A stretch of 64,000 nucleotides of DNA, taken from positions 558,001 to 622,000 of the forward strand of contig NZ_JACHVQ010000002.1 in assembly GCF_014190805.1 (NCBI RefSeq). The letters run 5' to 3'. This DNA comes from Flexivirga oryzae (GTDB lineage Bacteria > Actinomycetota > Actinomycetes > Actinomycetales > Dermatophilaceae). The notes under the pieces were generated by a model that saw only the letters and a list, made by a program, of their open reading frames with translations, had not been told where the DNA came from and made no database searches. Shown here piece by piece: positions 27,701 through 35,643 of this stretch (positions are counted from its first letter, which is position 1; the number at the start of each line of letters is the position of its first letter). A program made the translations under genes and the position numbers.

Positions 27701-27932
27701 CGTGCCCGCCCTGGTAGGAGCTGACCGCGATGCCCTGGGCGTCCTCCTCGATCGCCGCGTCGACGACCTCCTGCACGCTGCGGTTGTGGCCGAGGTGGAT
27801 CACCTCCGCACCCTGGCTCTGCATGATGCGCCGCATGATGTTGATCGACGCGTCGTGGCCGTCGAACAGACTGGAAGCGCTGACGATGCGCACGGGGTTC
27901 TCGGGGACGTGCAGCGCGGGTGCCTCGGACAT
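24702..27932 (-). CDS. icmF: Fused isobutyryl-CoA mutase IcmF
   Basis: A 1076-residue fusion, the normal IcmF length. Order: N-terminal B12-binding domain (SLFDGHDASINIMRRI, then a GGGGG stretch), a MeaI-like G-protein chaperone (P-loop GTGGSGKSSLTDEL, VETPGIGQGDAAI), and the C-terminal mutase barrel (GTSGVSVATLDDMKALYDGF, SVSMTINGPAPTILAFF). It isomerises isobutyryl-CoA and butyryl-CoA using adenosylcobalamin, with built-in GTPase protection. ATG 27932 starts the conserved domain; the longer open frame upstream is spurious. It is preceded by an 18-bp near-palindrome and follows the MarR gene in the same direction. Confidence 0.95.
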   Translation of the reverse strand: MSEAPALHVPENPVRIVSASSLFDGHDASINIMRRIMQSQGAEVIHLGHNRSVQEVVDAAIEEDAQGIAVSSYQGGHVEYFEYLVQLLRDAGADHIRVVGGGGGVIVPEEIARLRNSGVTIFSPEDGQRLGLVGMINQVIKDCDFNVYDVSRPDAHAVISGDRAAVARTISGAEQGAIASDLLGQLRTAADERHTPVLGITGTGGSGKSSLTDELVRRFRMDQQDKLRIACVAIDPTRRRGGGALLGDRIRMNSLDGERIFFRSLATRGGREVPEELAEVLTVLRAAAYDLIIVETPGIGQGDAAIIDFADVNLYVMTPEFGAQSQLEKIDMLDFADVVAINKFERRGAMDALRDVGRQMVRNREAFGKKPEDMPVFGTSAATFNDDGVTALYQELRSELGGKGLELAEGTLEPVSVRHSSVLRQVVPPQRVRYLSEITETVRGYHADTVSYVDAVRRIQHLTTARDALGDKAPAELSELIDDAGQHLPASIGRVLSDWPKVVASYSGDEQVVKIRDKEIHTALTKESLSGNKIRRVALPRYQDHGELLSFLRRENLPGYFPFTAGVFPFKRDNEDPARMFAGEGDPFRTNRRFKLLSEGQPATRLSTAFDSVTLYGRDPDLRPDIYGKVGTSGVSVATLDDMKALYDGFDLTSPSTSVSMTINGPAPTILAFFLNTVIDQELAKFAEEQGREPNADEAQEVRARALATVRGTVQADILKEDQGQNTCLFSTEFSLRMMADIQEWFIANAVRNFYSVSISGYHIAEAGANPISQLAFTLANGFTYVEAYLARGMDIDDFAPNLSFFFSNGMDPEYSVIGRVARRIWSVAMRDKYGAGERSQKLKYHVQTSGRSLHAQEMQFNDIRTTLQALIAIYDNANSLHTNAFDEAVTTPSADSVRRALAIQLIINREWGLAVNENPLQGSFIIDELTDLVEEAVLTEFDRISERGGVLGAMETGYQRGRIQDESMLYEHRKHDGSLPIVGVNTFRNPHEGEEAKTVELARASETEKESQLSRVHAFQQEHSQEAQEALARLRDAATKGENVFAVLMDAARVCSLGQITDAFFEVGGQYRRNV

Positions 27933-27967
27933 CGGATCTCCACTACCTAGGATGAGGGATCCGCTAA

Positions 27968-27985
27968 TAGTAGGACGTCCTAGTA
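27968..27985. promoter_or_regulatory. Near-palindromic operator candidate upstream of icmF
   Basis: TAGTAGGACGTCCTAGTA is an 18-bp palindrome with a single mismatched pair, centred about 45 bp upstream of the icmF ATG inside an unusually AT-rich stretch. The symmetry suits a TetR- or MarR-type repressor. No TetR gene is adjacent; the nearest regulator is the MarR protein 43 bp away. Confidence 0.5.
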
Positions 27986-28027
27986 TTTTGGTCCAATCGT
28001 CGGTATGGCGCCCGCCGGCGGACCGAC

Positions 28028-28525
28028 TCAGCGCCGCCGGCCGCCCGCAGCGTCGCGATAGGCCTCGACGAACGTCGCCAGCATGACCAGGAAACGTTCC
28101 TGTTCGGATCCGAGGGCGGCGAGGGCGGCACCCATGACGCCCATCAGGGCTTCGACGTCCTCCTCGTAGCGCCGCGTGCCGTCCGTGGTGGCCGTCAGCT
28201 GCGCCGCGCCCGAGCCGGCGTCCAGCCGTTCGAGGTGCCCGGCGCGCAGTGCCGCGTTGACCTGCCGGTTGACGGTCGACTGCTCGAGGTTCAGCTCGGT
28301 GGAGATCTCCCGCTGGGTGCGGGGCCGGCCGTCGGACAGCAGCCACAGCAGGCGCAGGTCGGCAGCACTGAGGCTGGTCGCGCTCTCGACCACCCGGCGA
28401 TCGACGTCGAACGAGTGCAGGATCGCCGCCACGCGCTGGACGGGCGCCAGGTCCTGCCGCTCGGCCATCGCGACCAGGTCGGTCGGCCAGTCGCTGGCCG
28501 GCTGGGCGGAGTCGTCGGCGGTCAT
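28028..28525 (-). CDS. MarR-family transcriptional regulator
   Basis: About 165 residues. The winged helix includes LSAADLRLLWLLSDGRPRTQREISTELNLEQSTVNRQVNAAL, followed by a helical dimerisation tail ending in DAAGGRRR. ATG 28525 is chosen; in-frame ATGs at 28534 and 28579 are alternatives, but the last would sit inside the palindrome. It is divergent from an MFS exporter with a 33-bp inverted repeat between them, so it probably represses the exporter and itself, released by an inducing compound. Confidence 0.87.
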   Translation of the reverse strand: MTADDSAQPASDWPTDLVAMAERQDLAPVQRVAAILHSFDVDRRVVESATSLSAADLRLLWLLSDGRPRTQREISTELNLEQSTVNRQVNAALRAGHLERLDAGSGAAQLTATTDGTRRYEEDVEALMGVMGAALAALGSEQERFLVMLATFVEAYRDAAGGRRR

Positions 28526-28544
28526 GGGGGTCATTTTGACAGAT

Positions 28545-28577
28545 GTGGTCATATGCATGCACCATACATATAACCAC
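28545..28577. promoter_or_regulatory. 33-bp inverted repeat in the marR-MFS divergent region
   Basis: Arms 28545-28560 (GTGGTCATATGCATGC) and 28562-28577 are complementary at 13 of 16 positions around a central A. The region is strikingly AT-rich for this genome and lies between the divergent starts, the expected place for a MarR operator. Confidence 0.7.
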
Positions 28578-28591
28578 AACGAAGAGGACCC

Positions 28592-30055
28592 ATGACGACC
28601 ACGACATCCGAAACACCGCCGGCACGGACGAAGGTCAGGCCGCAGCTGATCATCGCCGTCCTCTGCTTCGGCGCACTGTCCGCAGCCTTGATGCAGACCC
28701 TGGTGCTACCGATCCAGATCGAACTCCCCCAGCTCCTGCACGCCTCGGCGAGCGACACCTCCTGGATCGTCACCGCCACGCTACTCGGCGGCGGTGTCGC
28801 GATGCCGGTCTCGGGACGCCTCGGCGACATCGTCGGCAAGCAACGAGTGCTGGTCGGCTCCTCGGTCATCCTGGTCGCCGGGTCGGTGCTGTGCGCCCTG
28901 TCCACCAGCGTGTGGCCGATGATCGGCGGACGCTTCCTGCAGGGCATCGCCATGGGATTCATCCCCGTCGCCATCAGCATGGTTCGCGAGGTGGTGCCGC
29001 CGCAGATGGCCTCCACCGCGATCGCCACCCTCAGCGCGACCATGGGGGTCGGCGGTGCCATCGGCCTGCCGCTCGCGGCCTGGCTCGCGCAGGACTACAA
29101 CTGGCACACGCTCTTCTGGGTGTCCGCCGCACTCGCCGTGGTCATGGTCGCGACCAGCGCACTGTTCGTCCCGAACGTCGCCGACGGGCACCCGGCGTCC
29201 ATCGACGTGGTCGGGGCGATCAGCCTGGCGATCGGACTGATCGCGACCCTCGTCGGCATCTCCAAGGGCAACGACTGGGGCTGGGCCTCCGCGAACACGC
29301 TCCTGTGCGTCGTCGGCGGCGTCGTGGTCCTGCTGCTGTTCGGTGTCTACGAGCTGCGCCAGGACGACCCGCTCGTCGATCTGCGCACCACCGCACGACG
29401 ACCGGTCCTGCTGACCAACCTGGCCGCGCTGCTCATCGGATTCGGGATGATGGCCCAGTCGATCGTCGTCCCGCAGCTGCTCGAGATGCCGAAGGCGACC
29501 GGCTACGGCCTCGGCCAGAGCATCCTCGAGGCCGGCCTGTGGATGGCCCCGGGCGGACTGATGATGATGTTCCTCGCACCGGTCTCGAGCAAGCTGATGA
29601 CCACGGTCGGCGCCCGCATCACCCTGGTGATCGGCGCCGGCGTCCTCGGCCTCGGCTACCTGGTGGCGCTGTTCATGATGAGCGCACCGTGGCAGCTGCT
29701 GGTCGCCAGCTGCATCAGCATGGCCGGCGTCGGCATCGGGTATGCCGCCATGCCGACCCTCATCCTGGAGAACGTCCCGCCGTCCGAGTCCGGCTCCGGC
29801 GTCGGCATCAACACGGTGATGCGGTCGGTCGGCACGACGATCGCGGGCGCGGTCATGGCCAGCCTGCTGACCAGCCGGACCATCACGCTGGCGCCGGGCA
29901 CCGCAGCGATCCCCTCCCAGGACGCATTCCGGCTGTGCTTCCTGGTGGGCGCCGTCGCGGCACTCGCCGGCGGTGCGATCGCCCTGACCATCTCCGGACG
30001 ACGCCGCAAGCAGCCGATCGCGGTGGTGGAGGACCTCGCACTCAGCGAGACCTGA
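28592..30055 (+). CDS. MFS exporter, DHA2 (EmrB/QacA) type
   Basis: A 487-residue drug:proton antiporter-like protein with about 14 membrane segments. The family motif near the second loop is GRLGDIVGKQRVL and the antiporter-type motif is GVGGAIGLPLAAWL in the fifth segment. GAAGAGGACC precedes ATG. It is divergent from and probably repressed by the MarR protein, and would export a toxic or antibiotic-like compound. It converges on selB with 10 bp between stops. Confidence 0.9.
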   Translation: MTTTTSETPPARTKVRPQLIIAVLCFGALSAALMQTLVLPIQIELPQLLHASASDTSWIVTATLLGGGVAMPVSGRLGDIVGKQRVLVGSSVILVAGSVLCALSTSVWPMIGGRFLQGIAMGFIPVAISMVREVVPPQMASTAIATLSATMGVGGAIGLPLAAWLAQDYNWHTLFWVSAALAVVMVATSALFVPNVADGHPASIDVVGAISLAIGLIATLVGISKGNDWGWASANTLLCVVGGVVVLLLFGVYELRQDDPLVDLRTTARRPVLLTNLAALLIGFGMMAQSIVVPQLLEMPKATGYGLGQSILEAGLWMAPGGLMMMFLAPVSSKLMTTVGARITLVIGAGVLGLGYLVALFMMSAPWQLLVASCISMAGVGIGYAAMPTLILENVPPSESGSGVGINTVMRSVGTTIAGAVMASLLTSRTITLAPGTAAIPSQDAFRLCFLVGAVAALAGGAIALTISGRRRKQPIAVVEDLALSET

Positions 30056-30065
30056 GGTCCACTGC

Positions 30066-31868
30066 TCACCCGTCGACGCCGGCTCGCACCACGGTGCGAT
30101 GTCCGGCGTCGATGCGTCTGGTCCAGCCGCGCGCGTCCAGGTGCTCCAGGAGAGGTATGGCGACCCGGCGCGTCGTGCGAAGCGCACCTCTCGCCTCGCT
30201 GGTGGTGAACACCCGTGGCAGTTTGACCAGTTCGCGCATGGCCTGCGCGGGCGCGGTGGGCAGCAGCACGACACCATCGGCCAGCCGGAGCAGCCGGCCC
30301 GTGCGTTCGGCGGCGGCCAGCTCTCGGCGCCCGAGGCCGAGCTCGGTGAGTTCGTCGGCTTCGGGGGCCGCGAACGGGGCCTCCTGCAGCCGGCGTTCGA
30401 CCTCGGACACGGCGGCCTCGGCCGGCCCGAGATCCTCCGACGCCTGCGACGTCGTCACCGACGGGCCGTGCACCGCGAGCTCCGCCTCTCGAACGACGAC
30501 GCCGAGCAGCACGACGTCCGGGAGCGCGATGGCATCGGCCGCCGCCTTGTGGGACAGCCCGGATGACAACGGGTTCCGCGCCCGGTCGTCCTCGACTGCG
30601 GCGCGGAGGCCCGCCGCCCACTCGTGCAGGCGACGCTCGTCGATCCACCAGTCGGCGTCCGTGCGCAGACCGTCGACCGGGTGGTCCGGGACGATGACTC
30701 CCAGTCGCCGCAGGTCGGCCACCCGCATGGCCCCACGGCGAGCGACCTCGGCCCGGATGGGTCCGGCGGGATCATCGGCCGCCAGGGCGGCCGCCCGCCG
30801 GCGCCCGTCACCGCGTCGCCGCAGCGCGGGCGGGTCGACGTCGAGCACCTGCACACCACCCGCGATGCGCTGAGATCCGTTGTTCCGCAGGATCATCCGG
30901 TCACCGATGGTGAGTGGGAGCGCCCGCACCAGGGTGAGTCGAGCCGTGTCCTCGTCGAACGGCCGCAAGTGTGCACGCACCGCCGCGGTCCCGATGTGCA
31001 CGATCACCTCACCGGCTGCGTCGTGGCACGGGACCCCGCTGGTTCGCCGCACGTCGACGACGTCGGCCAGTTGCCAGTCGCCCCGGGTGAGCAACACATC
31101 GCCACGGTGGATCTGGTCGGCGCCGGGTGACCGTAGGTTGAGCGCGACCCGATTCGCCGGACCGGCGCTCGGGACCACTGCCCCGTGCTCCTGCACTCCC
31201 CGGACGGTCACCTCTTGCGCTCCGTGCGAGCCGGCGAGCACCAACCGGTCGTCGGGGCGGACGGTGCCGGCGGACAGGGTGCCGGTCACGACCGTGCCGG
31301 CACCCTTGATCGTGAACGCACGATCGATCCAGAACCGAATGCGGCTGTCAGCAGGCGGTTTCGGGACGGTGACAAGAACACGGTCCAGCGTCGCGAGCAG
31401 CTGATCCAGCCCCTCGCCGGTGACCGCGGACACAGGCACGATCGGCGCGTCACGCAACCCGGTATCCGACAACTCCCGGCGGATCTGGGTCACGACCTCC
31501 GGGACCCGATCCGGCGCGAGATCGATCCGGCTGATGACGACCACACCGTGCTCGATCCCCAACGCCCGGACGGCGTCGCGATGGTCGTCGGACTGCTGCC
31601 GCCAACCCTCGTCGGCCGCGACCACGAAACAGACGACGGGTGCGGGGCCGATGCCGGCGAGCATGTTCCCGAGGAAGCGTTCGTGACCCGGGACATCGAC
31701 GAAGGAGACCTCGTTGCCGGACGGCGTGGTGGTCCAGGCGAATCCGAGATCGATCGTCAGGCCGCGCCGCTTCTCCTCGTCCCACCGGTCGGGCTCGATC
31801 CCCGTGATCGCGCGCACCAGGGTGCTCTTGCCGTGGTCGACGTGCCCGGCGGTCGCGACGACATACAT
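30066..31868 (-). CDS. selB: Selenocysteine-specific elongation factor
   Basis: A 600-residue translational GTPase delivering selenocysteyl-tRNA to in-frame UGA codons. The G domain starts MYVVATAGHVDHGKSTLVRA (GHVDHGKST P-loop) with DVPGHERFLGNML (G3) and typical EF-Tu-like domains II and III. The C-terminus holds winged-helix repeats that bind the SECIS RNA. ATG 31868 lies one base after the selA stop, so both are translated together. The window also contains selA, selC, selD and a UGA-containing fdhA, so the factor has a visible substrate. Confidence 0.95.
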   Translation of the reverse strand: MYVVATAGHVDHGKSTLVRAITGIEPDRWDEEKRRGLTIDLGFAWTTTPSGNEVSFVDVPGHERFLGNMLAGIGPAPVVCFVVAADEGWRQQSDDHRDAVRALGIEHGVVVISRIDLAPDRVPEVVTQIRRELSDTGLRDAPIVPVSAVTGEGLDQLLATLDRVLVTVPKPPADSRIRFWIDRAFTIKGAGTVVTGTLSAGTVRPDDRLVLAGSHGAQEVTVRGVQEHGAVVPSAGPANRVALNLRSPGADQIHRGDVLLTRGDWQLADVVDVRRTSGVPCHDAAGEVIVHIGTAAVRAHLRPFDEDTARLTLVRALPLTIGDRMILRNNGSQRIAGGVQVLDVDPPALRRRGDGRRRAAALAADDPAGPIRAEVARRGAMRVADLRRLGVIVPDHPVDGLRTDADWWIDERRLHEWAAGLRAAVEDDRARNPLSSGLSHKAAADAIALPDVVLLGVVVREAELAVHGPSVTTSQASEDLGPAEAAVSEVERRLQEAPFAAPEADELTELGLGRRELAAAERTGRLLRLADGVVLLPTAPAQAMRELVKLPRVFTTSEARGALRTTRRVAIPLLEHLDARGWTRRIDAGHRTVVRAGVDG

Positions 31869-31869
31869 C

Positions 31870-33168
31870 TCAGCCGCCCAGAGCGGCCCGCACCGCGGCG
31901 GCCAGCCGCTCGTCCTCGGACTCGGGGACACACCGCAGGTCCACCAGGCAACGCCCGCCGTGGCTGCGCGGCAGCACCGCTGGATCCCCGAGTCGCAGTG
32001 CGGCTGCTGCACTTTCGGGCAGCGCGACGGCCCAGCCGGGCAACGGAACACCCGGTGCACCACCGCCGCCGACCCGCCCGTCGTGCGGGACGACCTCTCC
32101 CCCGACCGTGGCGGCGAGCTTCTCGGCACGTTCCCGGAGCCGCACCGGGTCGGCGTGCAGCGCAACGCTCGTCGGGGTGTCGGGCCCGGACAGCGTCGCC
32201 TCGAGCGCTGCCAGCGCAAGCTTGTCGGCGCGGACTGCGCGGGCGAGGGGGTGTTTCGCCATACGATCCACAATTTCCTTGCGGCCCAGAACGATTCCGG
32301 CCTGTGGGCCGCCGAGCAGCTTGTCACCGCTCGCGGTGATGACATCGGCGCCATCGCTGATCGTCGTGGACGCGTCCGGTTCGTCGGGGATCATCGGGTC
32401 CGGTGCGAGCAACCCGCTGCCGAGATCGACGACAAGGGGCACGTCGTGCTCTGCCGCGAGCGCACGCAGCTCGCTGACGGAAGCCGCAGCGGTGAAGCCG
32501 CCGAGCCGGAAGTTGCTCGGGTGCACCTTCAGGATGCAACCGGTCTCCGGGCCTGTCGCGTCTGCGTAGTCGACCAGGTGCGTGCGGTTGGTGGTGCCGA
32601 CCTCCCGCAGCCGCGCTCCGGTCGACGCGATCAGGTCGGGCAGCCGGAAGCCGGCGCCGATCTCGATGAGTTCGCCTCTGCTGACAATGATTTCACGACC
32701 TTGTGCAAGGGTCGTCGTCGCAAGCACGAGCGCAGCAGCACCGTTGTTGACGACCAGCGCCTCTTCGGCGGCCGGGCACCGGGCGAGCAGCGCGGCACGT
32801 GCGGCGACCCCGCGCTTCGACCGGGTGCCCGTGGTGAGGTCCAGTTCGACATCGACATACTCCGCGGCGGTGCAGATCGCGTCGATCGCGGCTCGCGACA
32901 GCGGTGCCCGCCCCAGGTTGGTGTGTATGACGACCCCGGTCGCGTTGAGCACCGGGTGCAGTCGGGTCGGGCTGCGCTGCAGCGACCCGGCGAGCACTGC
33001 AGCTACCTGCTCCGGCTCGATCTCCCCCCTGCGTGCCCGGTCCTGTGCCGCCGTCACGAGACGCCGCACCGTGGCCGCGCCGAGCCGCTCCGTCGCCTCG
33101 AGCGCCGCCGGTGACGCGAGCAGCGTGTCCGTGCGTGGGATGCGGCTGCGCGGGTCCTGCGACGACAT
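31870..33168 (-). CDS. selA: L-seryl-tRNA(Sec) selenium transferase
   Basis: A 432-residue PLP enzyme converting seryl-tRNA(Sec) to selenocysteyl-tRNA(Sec) with selenophosphate. The N-terminal domain is followed by LNATGVVIHTNLGRAPLS, a family signature, and the PLP-lysine Lys283 in ASGDKLLGGPQAGI. ATG 33168 follows CGGAGGTG at ideal spacing; the longer frame start at 33192 has no site. It begins about 30 bp after the tRNA-Sec gene and runs directly into selB, so selC-selA-selB may be one unit. Confidence 0.95.
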   Translation of the reverse strand: MSSQDPRSRIPRTDTLLASPAALEATERLGAATVRRLVTAAQDRARRGEIEPEQVAAVLAGSLQRSPTRLHPVLNATGVVIHTNLGRAPLSRAAIDAICTAAEYVDVELDLTTGTRSKRGVAARAALLARCPAAEEALVVNNGAAALVLATTTLAQGREIIVSRGELIEIGAGFRLPDLIASTGARLREVGTTNRTHLVDYADATGPETGCILKVHPSNFRLGGFTAAASVSELRALAAEHDVPLVVDLGSGLLAPDPMIPDEPDASTTISDGADVITASGDKLLGGPQAGIVLGRKEIVDRMAKHPLARAVRADKLALAALEATLSGPDTPTSVALHADPVRLRERAEKLAATVGGEVVPHDGRVGGGGAPGVPLPGWAVALPESAAAALRLGDPAVLPRSHGGRCLVDLRCVPESEDERLAAAVRAALGG

Positions 33169-33198
33169 CGGCACCTCCGGGCGGCACGGCATTCGTTC

Positions 33199-33294
33199 TG
33201 GCGGAGACGGACGGGAATCGAACCCGCCAGACCGAGATGCTCGGCCTCACCGGTTTTGAAGACCGGGGGGCCCACCAGGAACCCTGACGCCTCC
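33199..33294 (-). tRNA. selC: tRNA-Sec (anticodon UCA)
   Basis: A 96-nt tRNA with encoded CCA (33199-33201). The anticodon loop CTTCAAA gives UCA (33257-33259) for UGA. It has the long variable arm and extended acceptor/D architecture of selenocysteine tRNAs, with T arm GGTTCGATTCC. The 5' sequence begins GGAGGCG and the 3' strand ends in TCTCCGCCA. It lies immediately upstream of selA. Confidence 0.95.
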
Positions 33295-33368
33295 ACACGC
33301 CAACTTACCCGCTGCCCCGTTTCGGCCAGTGCGGGCTGTGGGTGCCCGGGCGAGCCGTGGAGCTCGGC

Positions 33369-34127
33369 TCAGTGGGTGACCTTGAGTGGCGGAAGCTGAG
33401 CCGTCAGCATCTTGACGCGCGGGTTCGAGGTGATCGGCACCTGACCCTTGGGCATGGTCGCGTTGGTGCCTGGGTTGACCGCTCCGTACTTCTGCTGCAC
33501 GGCCAGGTAGGTGACGCCGGTCGTGGAGTCGCCGCCCGGGGCGGGAGCGGGCTCGGTGATGGTGACGTTGTCGACGTGGTAGGTCGTGCCGTTCGCGGTG
33601 AACGTGTAGTCACCGGTGAACGTCGCCTGCCGGTGTGCCGCGGCGACCCAGACGGCGGTGCCGGGCCGGGCCGTCACCGTGATCCGCTCCGAGTCGGAGG
33701 TTTCGGTGGCCCACCGGTGCTCGGCGCTGAACTTGATGCTGACCTTGGCATTGGCAAAACCGAGGGCGCTCAAGGTCGTCTCGGCTCCGACCGATCCACC
33801 GATCGAGAAGCTCGCCCCCGCCTGGTGGGTCACCTTGATGTCCTGGGTGACCGGTTCCGTGCTGTCCGGGGGGTTCTCCAGGATGGTCGAGCTGGCATCC
33901 TCCCAGCCGGTCTCGGAGTAGGCGGGATTGCTGGTCGGTTTGAACGCCTTGTCCGTGGCGTTCGGGAAGAGCGCCATCGCCGTGCCGGCGGCCGTGGGTT
34001 GGGCGGCGGCGTCGATGGTGACCGTGTTCCCGTCCGCCGCGTAGGCCGCCGTGCCGATGGCGGTCGACCCGACCAGCACGGTGGCGAGCAGGGTTCCGGT
34101 GATGACTCGGGTCTTGGTGATTTTCAT
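33369..34127 (-). CDS. Secreted aerolysin/ETX-MTX2-like protein, short paralogue
   Basis: A 252-residue secreted protein. The signal peptide (residues 1 to about 30, ending TAAYAA) is clear. The mature part has the alternating Ser/Thr-polar pattern of beta-pore-forming stems: HQAGASFSIGGSVGAETTLS, then ANAKVSIKFSAEHRWATETS and ITVTARPGTAVWV. That pattern matches what is known of the epsilon-toxin/MTX2/aerolysin superfamily; the call is by pattern, not a database search. It is paralogous to the downstream-numbered 384-residue gene but lacks its N-terminal domain. GAAGGAA precedes ATG. A palindrome shared with its paralogue lies 94-111 bp upstream. Confidence 0.6.
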   Translation of the reverse strand: MKITKTRVITGTLLATVLVGSTAIGTAAYAADGNTVTIDAAAQPTAAGTAMALFPNATDKAFKPTSNPAYSETGWEDASSTILENPPDSTEPVTQDIKVTHQAGASFSIGGSVGAETTLSALGFANAKVSIKFSAEHRWATETSDSERITVTARPGTAVWVAAAHRQATFTGDYTFTANGTTYHVDNVTITEPAPAPGGDSTTGVTYLAVQQKYGAVNPGTNATMPKGQVPITSNPRVKMLTAQLPPLKVTH

Positions 34128-34220
34128 GGTGTTTCCTTCGAGGTGTGGTGTCCTGGTGGACGCTGCGATGGGGTTGTTGTCGAGGTGTTACGAGTGTGTC
34201 GGGGCGCGGCCCGACCGGCC

Positions 34221-34238
34221 GTCGGCCGGACGGCCGAT
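34221..34238. promoter_or_regulatory. 18-bp palindrome upstream of the short secreted-protein gene
   Basis: GTCGGCCGGACGGCCGAT is palindromic at all but the outermost and central pairs and matches the perfect palindrome at 35554-35571 at 15 of 18 positions. It lies about 95 bp upstream of the 252-residue gene. A further GTCGGCCGATCG half-plus-site is at 34257-34268. Two-fold symmetry suits a NarL/LuxR-type response regulator dimer. Confidence 0.6.
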
Positions 34239-34278
34239 GGGGCGTACGACGTGTCCGTCGGCCGATCGATGGACAGAG

Positions 34279-35433
34279 CTACTCGCACGCGGCCGGATCG
34301 ACCGGTGCCTGCCCCGTGCCGACCGCGCTGAGGACCGGACGGAACGCGGTGCCCGGCATCGGTATGGACTGGCCCGGCTTGCTGATCCCCGGCATCGAGA
34401 CCGTGACGTTCTTGATGTGGTAGGTCAGCTCGCCGTTGTAGACGGTGAAGTCGAAGTCGCCCGTGACGTTCTCCACCTCAGTGGTCTTGACGAAGTGACC
34501 TTGCTGACACGCGGGGACGGTCATCGTGTCGCCGTTGTCGACGCTGTTCGACACGCTCCACTCCTGGCCGCTCTCGACCGACGCGCTGATGCCGGCGTTG
34601 GCCAGCCCCAGGACACCGAGTTCGGTGTCCCATTCGAGGCTTTCCGACAGGGAGGTGCTTTCGGTGTTGGTGCTGCCGGTCATGGCGGTCAGCTCGGCCG
34701 GGCTCGACGTGGTGTTGATGAGCGTCGCCGACCCGGGGGCCGGGTTCGACTCGGTCCACGTCGGGTCCGCGGTCGGTGTGAACGCCTTGTGGGTCGCGTC
34801 GGCGTCGGTGAAGTGAGTCATCGCATCCGCGGCCCCGTCGGGGCTGGTGCTCGCGTCGACGGTGATCTCGGCGGGTTCGTTGAGGAACGCGCCCACCGAG
34901 TTCTTCTCCGCGCCGGGCTGCACGGCCATGTGGAACACCGCCGTGGAGTTCGCCCAGCCGGTGTCGGTGTCGGCCTTGTCCATGCTGAAGCTGGTCACGT
35001 TGTCGTTGACGTCGGCGTGGATCCGCACCAGGTGCTGGCCGCCGTCGGCATCGGTGAACGTGTAACTGACCCAGTCGTCGTCGCCGTCGGCGGCGTACGG
35101 CGACTTCGACTCCTTGCGCAGGTGCATGACGTCGCCCGGCTTCATCGTCTCGGCCGGCCCCGTCCCCCGCCAGTCGACCTTCGTCCATCCGGAATTGCTG
35201 TACAAGTGCTGCGACTGGGTGCCGGACGGCTGAATGGTCCACGTGTACGGAGTGTCGTTGTAGAGCCGGTAGTCGAACGAGAGGTCGTTCGGCGCCGGCG
35301 GGCCGACCGGCTGCACCCCGGAATCGTCCTGGCCCCCGGTCGCGGCGAGCGCGGGGCCGGCCGCCAGGCCGACGAGCACGACACTGCCGGCCACCGCCGC
35401 GGCGAGCTTCCTGGTCACGGTGTTGATACGCAC
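34279..35433 (-). CDS. Secreted aerolysin/ETX-MTX2-like protein, long paralogue
   Basis: A 384-residue secreted protein with a signal peptide cut near AGPALAA (about residue 30). An N-terminal domain of about 130 residues (NDLSFDYRLYNDTPYTWTI onwards) has no recognised relative and could bind a target. The C-terminal about 200 residues align with the neighbouring 252-residue protein: AAGTAMALF against AADAMTHF, ALGFANAKVS against VLGLANAGIS, HVDNVTI against HIKNVTV. The stem-like region TESTSLSESLEWDTELG resembles beta-pore-forming proteins. The GTG start follows TAGGAGACG. Pore formation is inferred from pattern; a surface or spore-coat role is an alternative. Confidence 0.6.
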   Translation of the reverse strand: MRINTVTRKLAAAVAGSVVLVGLAAGPALAATGGQDDSGVQPVGPPAPNDLSFDYRLYNDTPYTWTIQPSGTQSQHLYSNSGWTKVDWRGTGPAETMKPGDVMHLRKESKSPYAADGDDDWVSYTFTDADGGQHLVRIHADVNDNVTSFSMDKADTDTGWANSTAVFHMAVQPGAEKNSVGAFLNEPAEITVDASTSPDGAADAMTHFTDADATHKAFTPTADPTWTESNPAPGSATLINTTSSPAELTAMTGSTNTESTSLSESLEWDTELGVLGLANAGISASVESGQEWSVSNSVDNGDTMTVPACQQGHFVKTTEVENVTGDFDFTVYNGELTYHIKNVTVSMPGISKPGQSIPMPGTAFRPVLSAVGTGQAPVDPAACE

Positions 35434-35553
35434 GGTACGTCTCCTACAGTCTGATCCGCCCGGTTCGGGCGGTTCGTGGTTGATGCCTCAACTGTCCGGC
35501 CGAACGACGATCGCCACAGTCGGCCGAGGAGATGACCACCCGGTGGAAACGAC

Positions 35554-35571
35554 GTCGGCCGATCGGCCGAC
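35554..35571. promoter_or_regulatory. Perfect 18-bp palindrome between secreted-protein gene and hydrolase operon
   Basis: GTCGGCCGATCGGCCGAC is a perfect 18-bp palindrome in the 210-bp divergent region between the 384-residue gene and the alpha/beta hydrolase. A further half-site GTCGGCCGA is at 35518-35526. The same motif recurs upstream of the 252-residue paralogue, suggesting one regulator for all, most simply the response regulator encoded at 36553. Confidence 0.65.
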
Positions 35572-35643
35572 ATGTGCTGTCGTCGAACCGGTGATCCGGC
35601 GAAACCGGTCCTGGCCCGCGGCCCTCGCGCGTAGCGTGGATTC

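Noticed and set aside
27933..28027. Cobalamin riboswitch upstream of icmF.
   Set aside because: Only about 95 bp are available and no B12-box-like sequence is visible; the region is instead AT-rich with a palindrome.
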